Source of the DNA: Micromonospora marina
Lineage (GTDB): Bacteria > Actinomycetota > Actinomycetes > Mycobacteriales > Micromonosporaceae
Reading direction: 5' to 3'
Assembly (NCBI RefSeq): GCF_900091565.1
Contig: NZ_FMCV01000020.1
Location: 62,001 to 126,000, forward strand
Length of the DNA stretch: 64,000 bases
The notes under the pieces: model-generated
Told to the model about the DNA's origin: nothing
The model's database searches: none
What the model saw: only the letters and a program-made list of their open reading frames with translations
Shown: piece by piece, positions 63,840 through 64,000 of the stretch
How the letters are laid out: each line of letters opens with the position of its first letter
How positions within the stretch are numbered: the stretch's first letter is position 1
Translations under genes and position numbers: made by a program

Positions 63840-64000
63840 CTAGTGGGTCAGGCCCTGCGCGGGAGAGATCCGCGTCGCTCGTCGGGCCGGCGCCACGCTG
63901 GCCAGCACCCCGGTCACCACGGCCGCGAGCAGCAGCAGACCCAGTTGCCCCCAGGGCAGCCGGATGACAGGTGTGGCTGTGGCGCCGACCGTGGCGGTGA
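63840..64000 (-). CDS. C-terminal end of an FtsX-like ABC permease (partial)
   Basis: The last 53 codons of a gene that continues beyond the window. The product ends PWGQLGLLLLAAVVTGVLAS then VAPARRATRISPAQGLTH, which is the typical last helix and tail of FtsX/MacB-type permeases. These permeases usually partner an ATPase in lipoprotein or peptide export. Only the last helix is visible, so identity is moderate. The 236 bases between it and the tRNA hold no supported gene. Confidence 0.7.
   Translation of the reverse strand, partial: TATVGATATPVIRLPWGQLGLLLLAAVVTGVLASVAPARRATRISPAQGLTH

Overview
The window is GC-rich actinobacterial DNA, most likely from Micromonosporaceae (Micromonospora or Salinispora type). 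That placement is an inference from base composition, GTG and TTG starts, a conserved actinobacterial gene order, and several families of intergenic palindromes that I associate with this family. I have not confirmed it by database search.

Left part (1-14.2 kb) is a housekeeping run: the end of dnaJ, rsmE, a HIT protein, a serine hydrolase, phoH, ybeY, a CorC/HlyC-type CBS protein, a cytidine-deaminase-like protein and era. An acyltransferase and a DUF4097 lipoprotein follow, then recO and uppS. phoH is interrupted by a 357-residue intein with the class 3 W-C-T signature and a LAGLIDADG endonuclease domain. Next come gnd, small hypothetical genes, and an ECF thiamin-precursor transporter (ykoE, ecfA, ecfT) under a TPP riboswitch.

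The middle (20-41 kb) holds an alpha/beta hydrolase, a SIS protein, a DUF6328-like membrane protein, a 657-residue acyl-CoA dehydrogenase, a zinc uptake locus (znuACB with an SmtB-like regulator and a Zur-like operator), glyS, a DUF559 protein, dus, a secreted C39-like peptidase, a GH20 hexosaminidase, ppdK, a VOC protein and dgt. From 41.2 to 45.9 kb a group of five genes lies between dgt and dnaG: an iron-regulated siderophore-interacting protein, a BCCT carrier, and an ABC exporter with an XRE regulator.

The right part (48.4-64 kb) contains a TAXI-TRAP transporter whose operon also carries a CvnA-like sensor kinase, a roadblock protein and a second TAXI lipoprotein. After an 860-base gene-free stretch with hairpins comes a YihY/BrkB protein, decayed remnants of what looks like an ebo cluster, a polyprenyl synthase, a sugar-phosphate isomerase, and remnants of a ROK regulator and an MMPL transporter. 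A YtxH-like protein, two tRNA genes, an FAD oxidoreductase and the end of an FtsX-like permease complete the window.

Two features recur across the window. First, nine genes lack a Shine-Dalgarno site and have a TANNNT -10 box 6-7 bases before the start codon, the layout expected for leaderless mRNAs. In two of them that -10 box is the end of a dispersed 59-bp repeat. Second, most convergent junctions with room for one carry a hairpin, often long and of a different sequence family each time.
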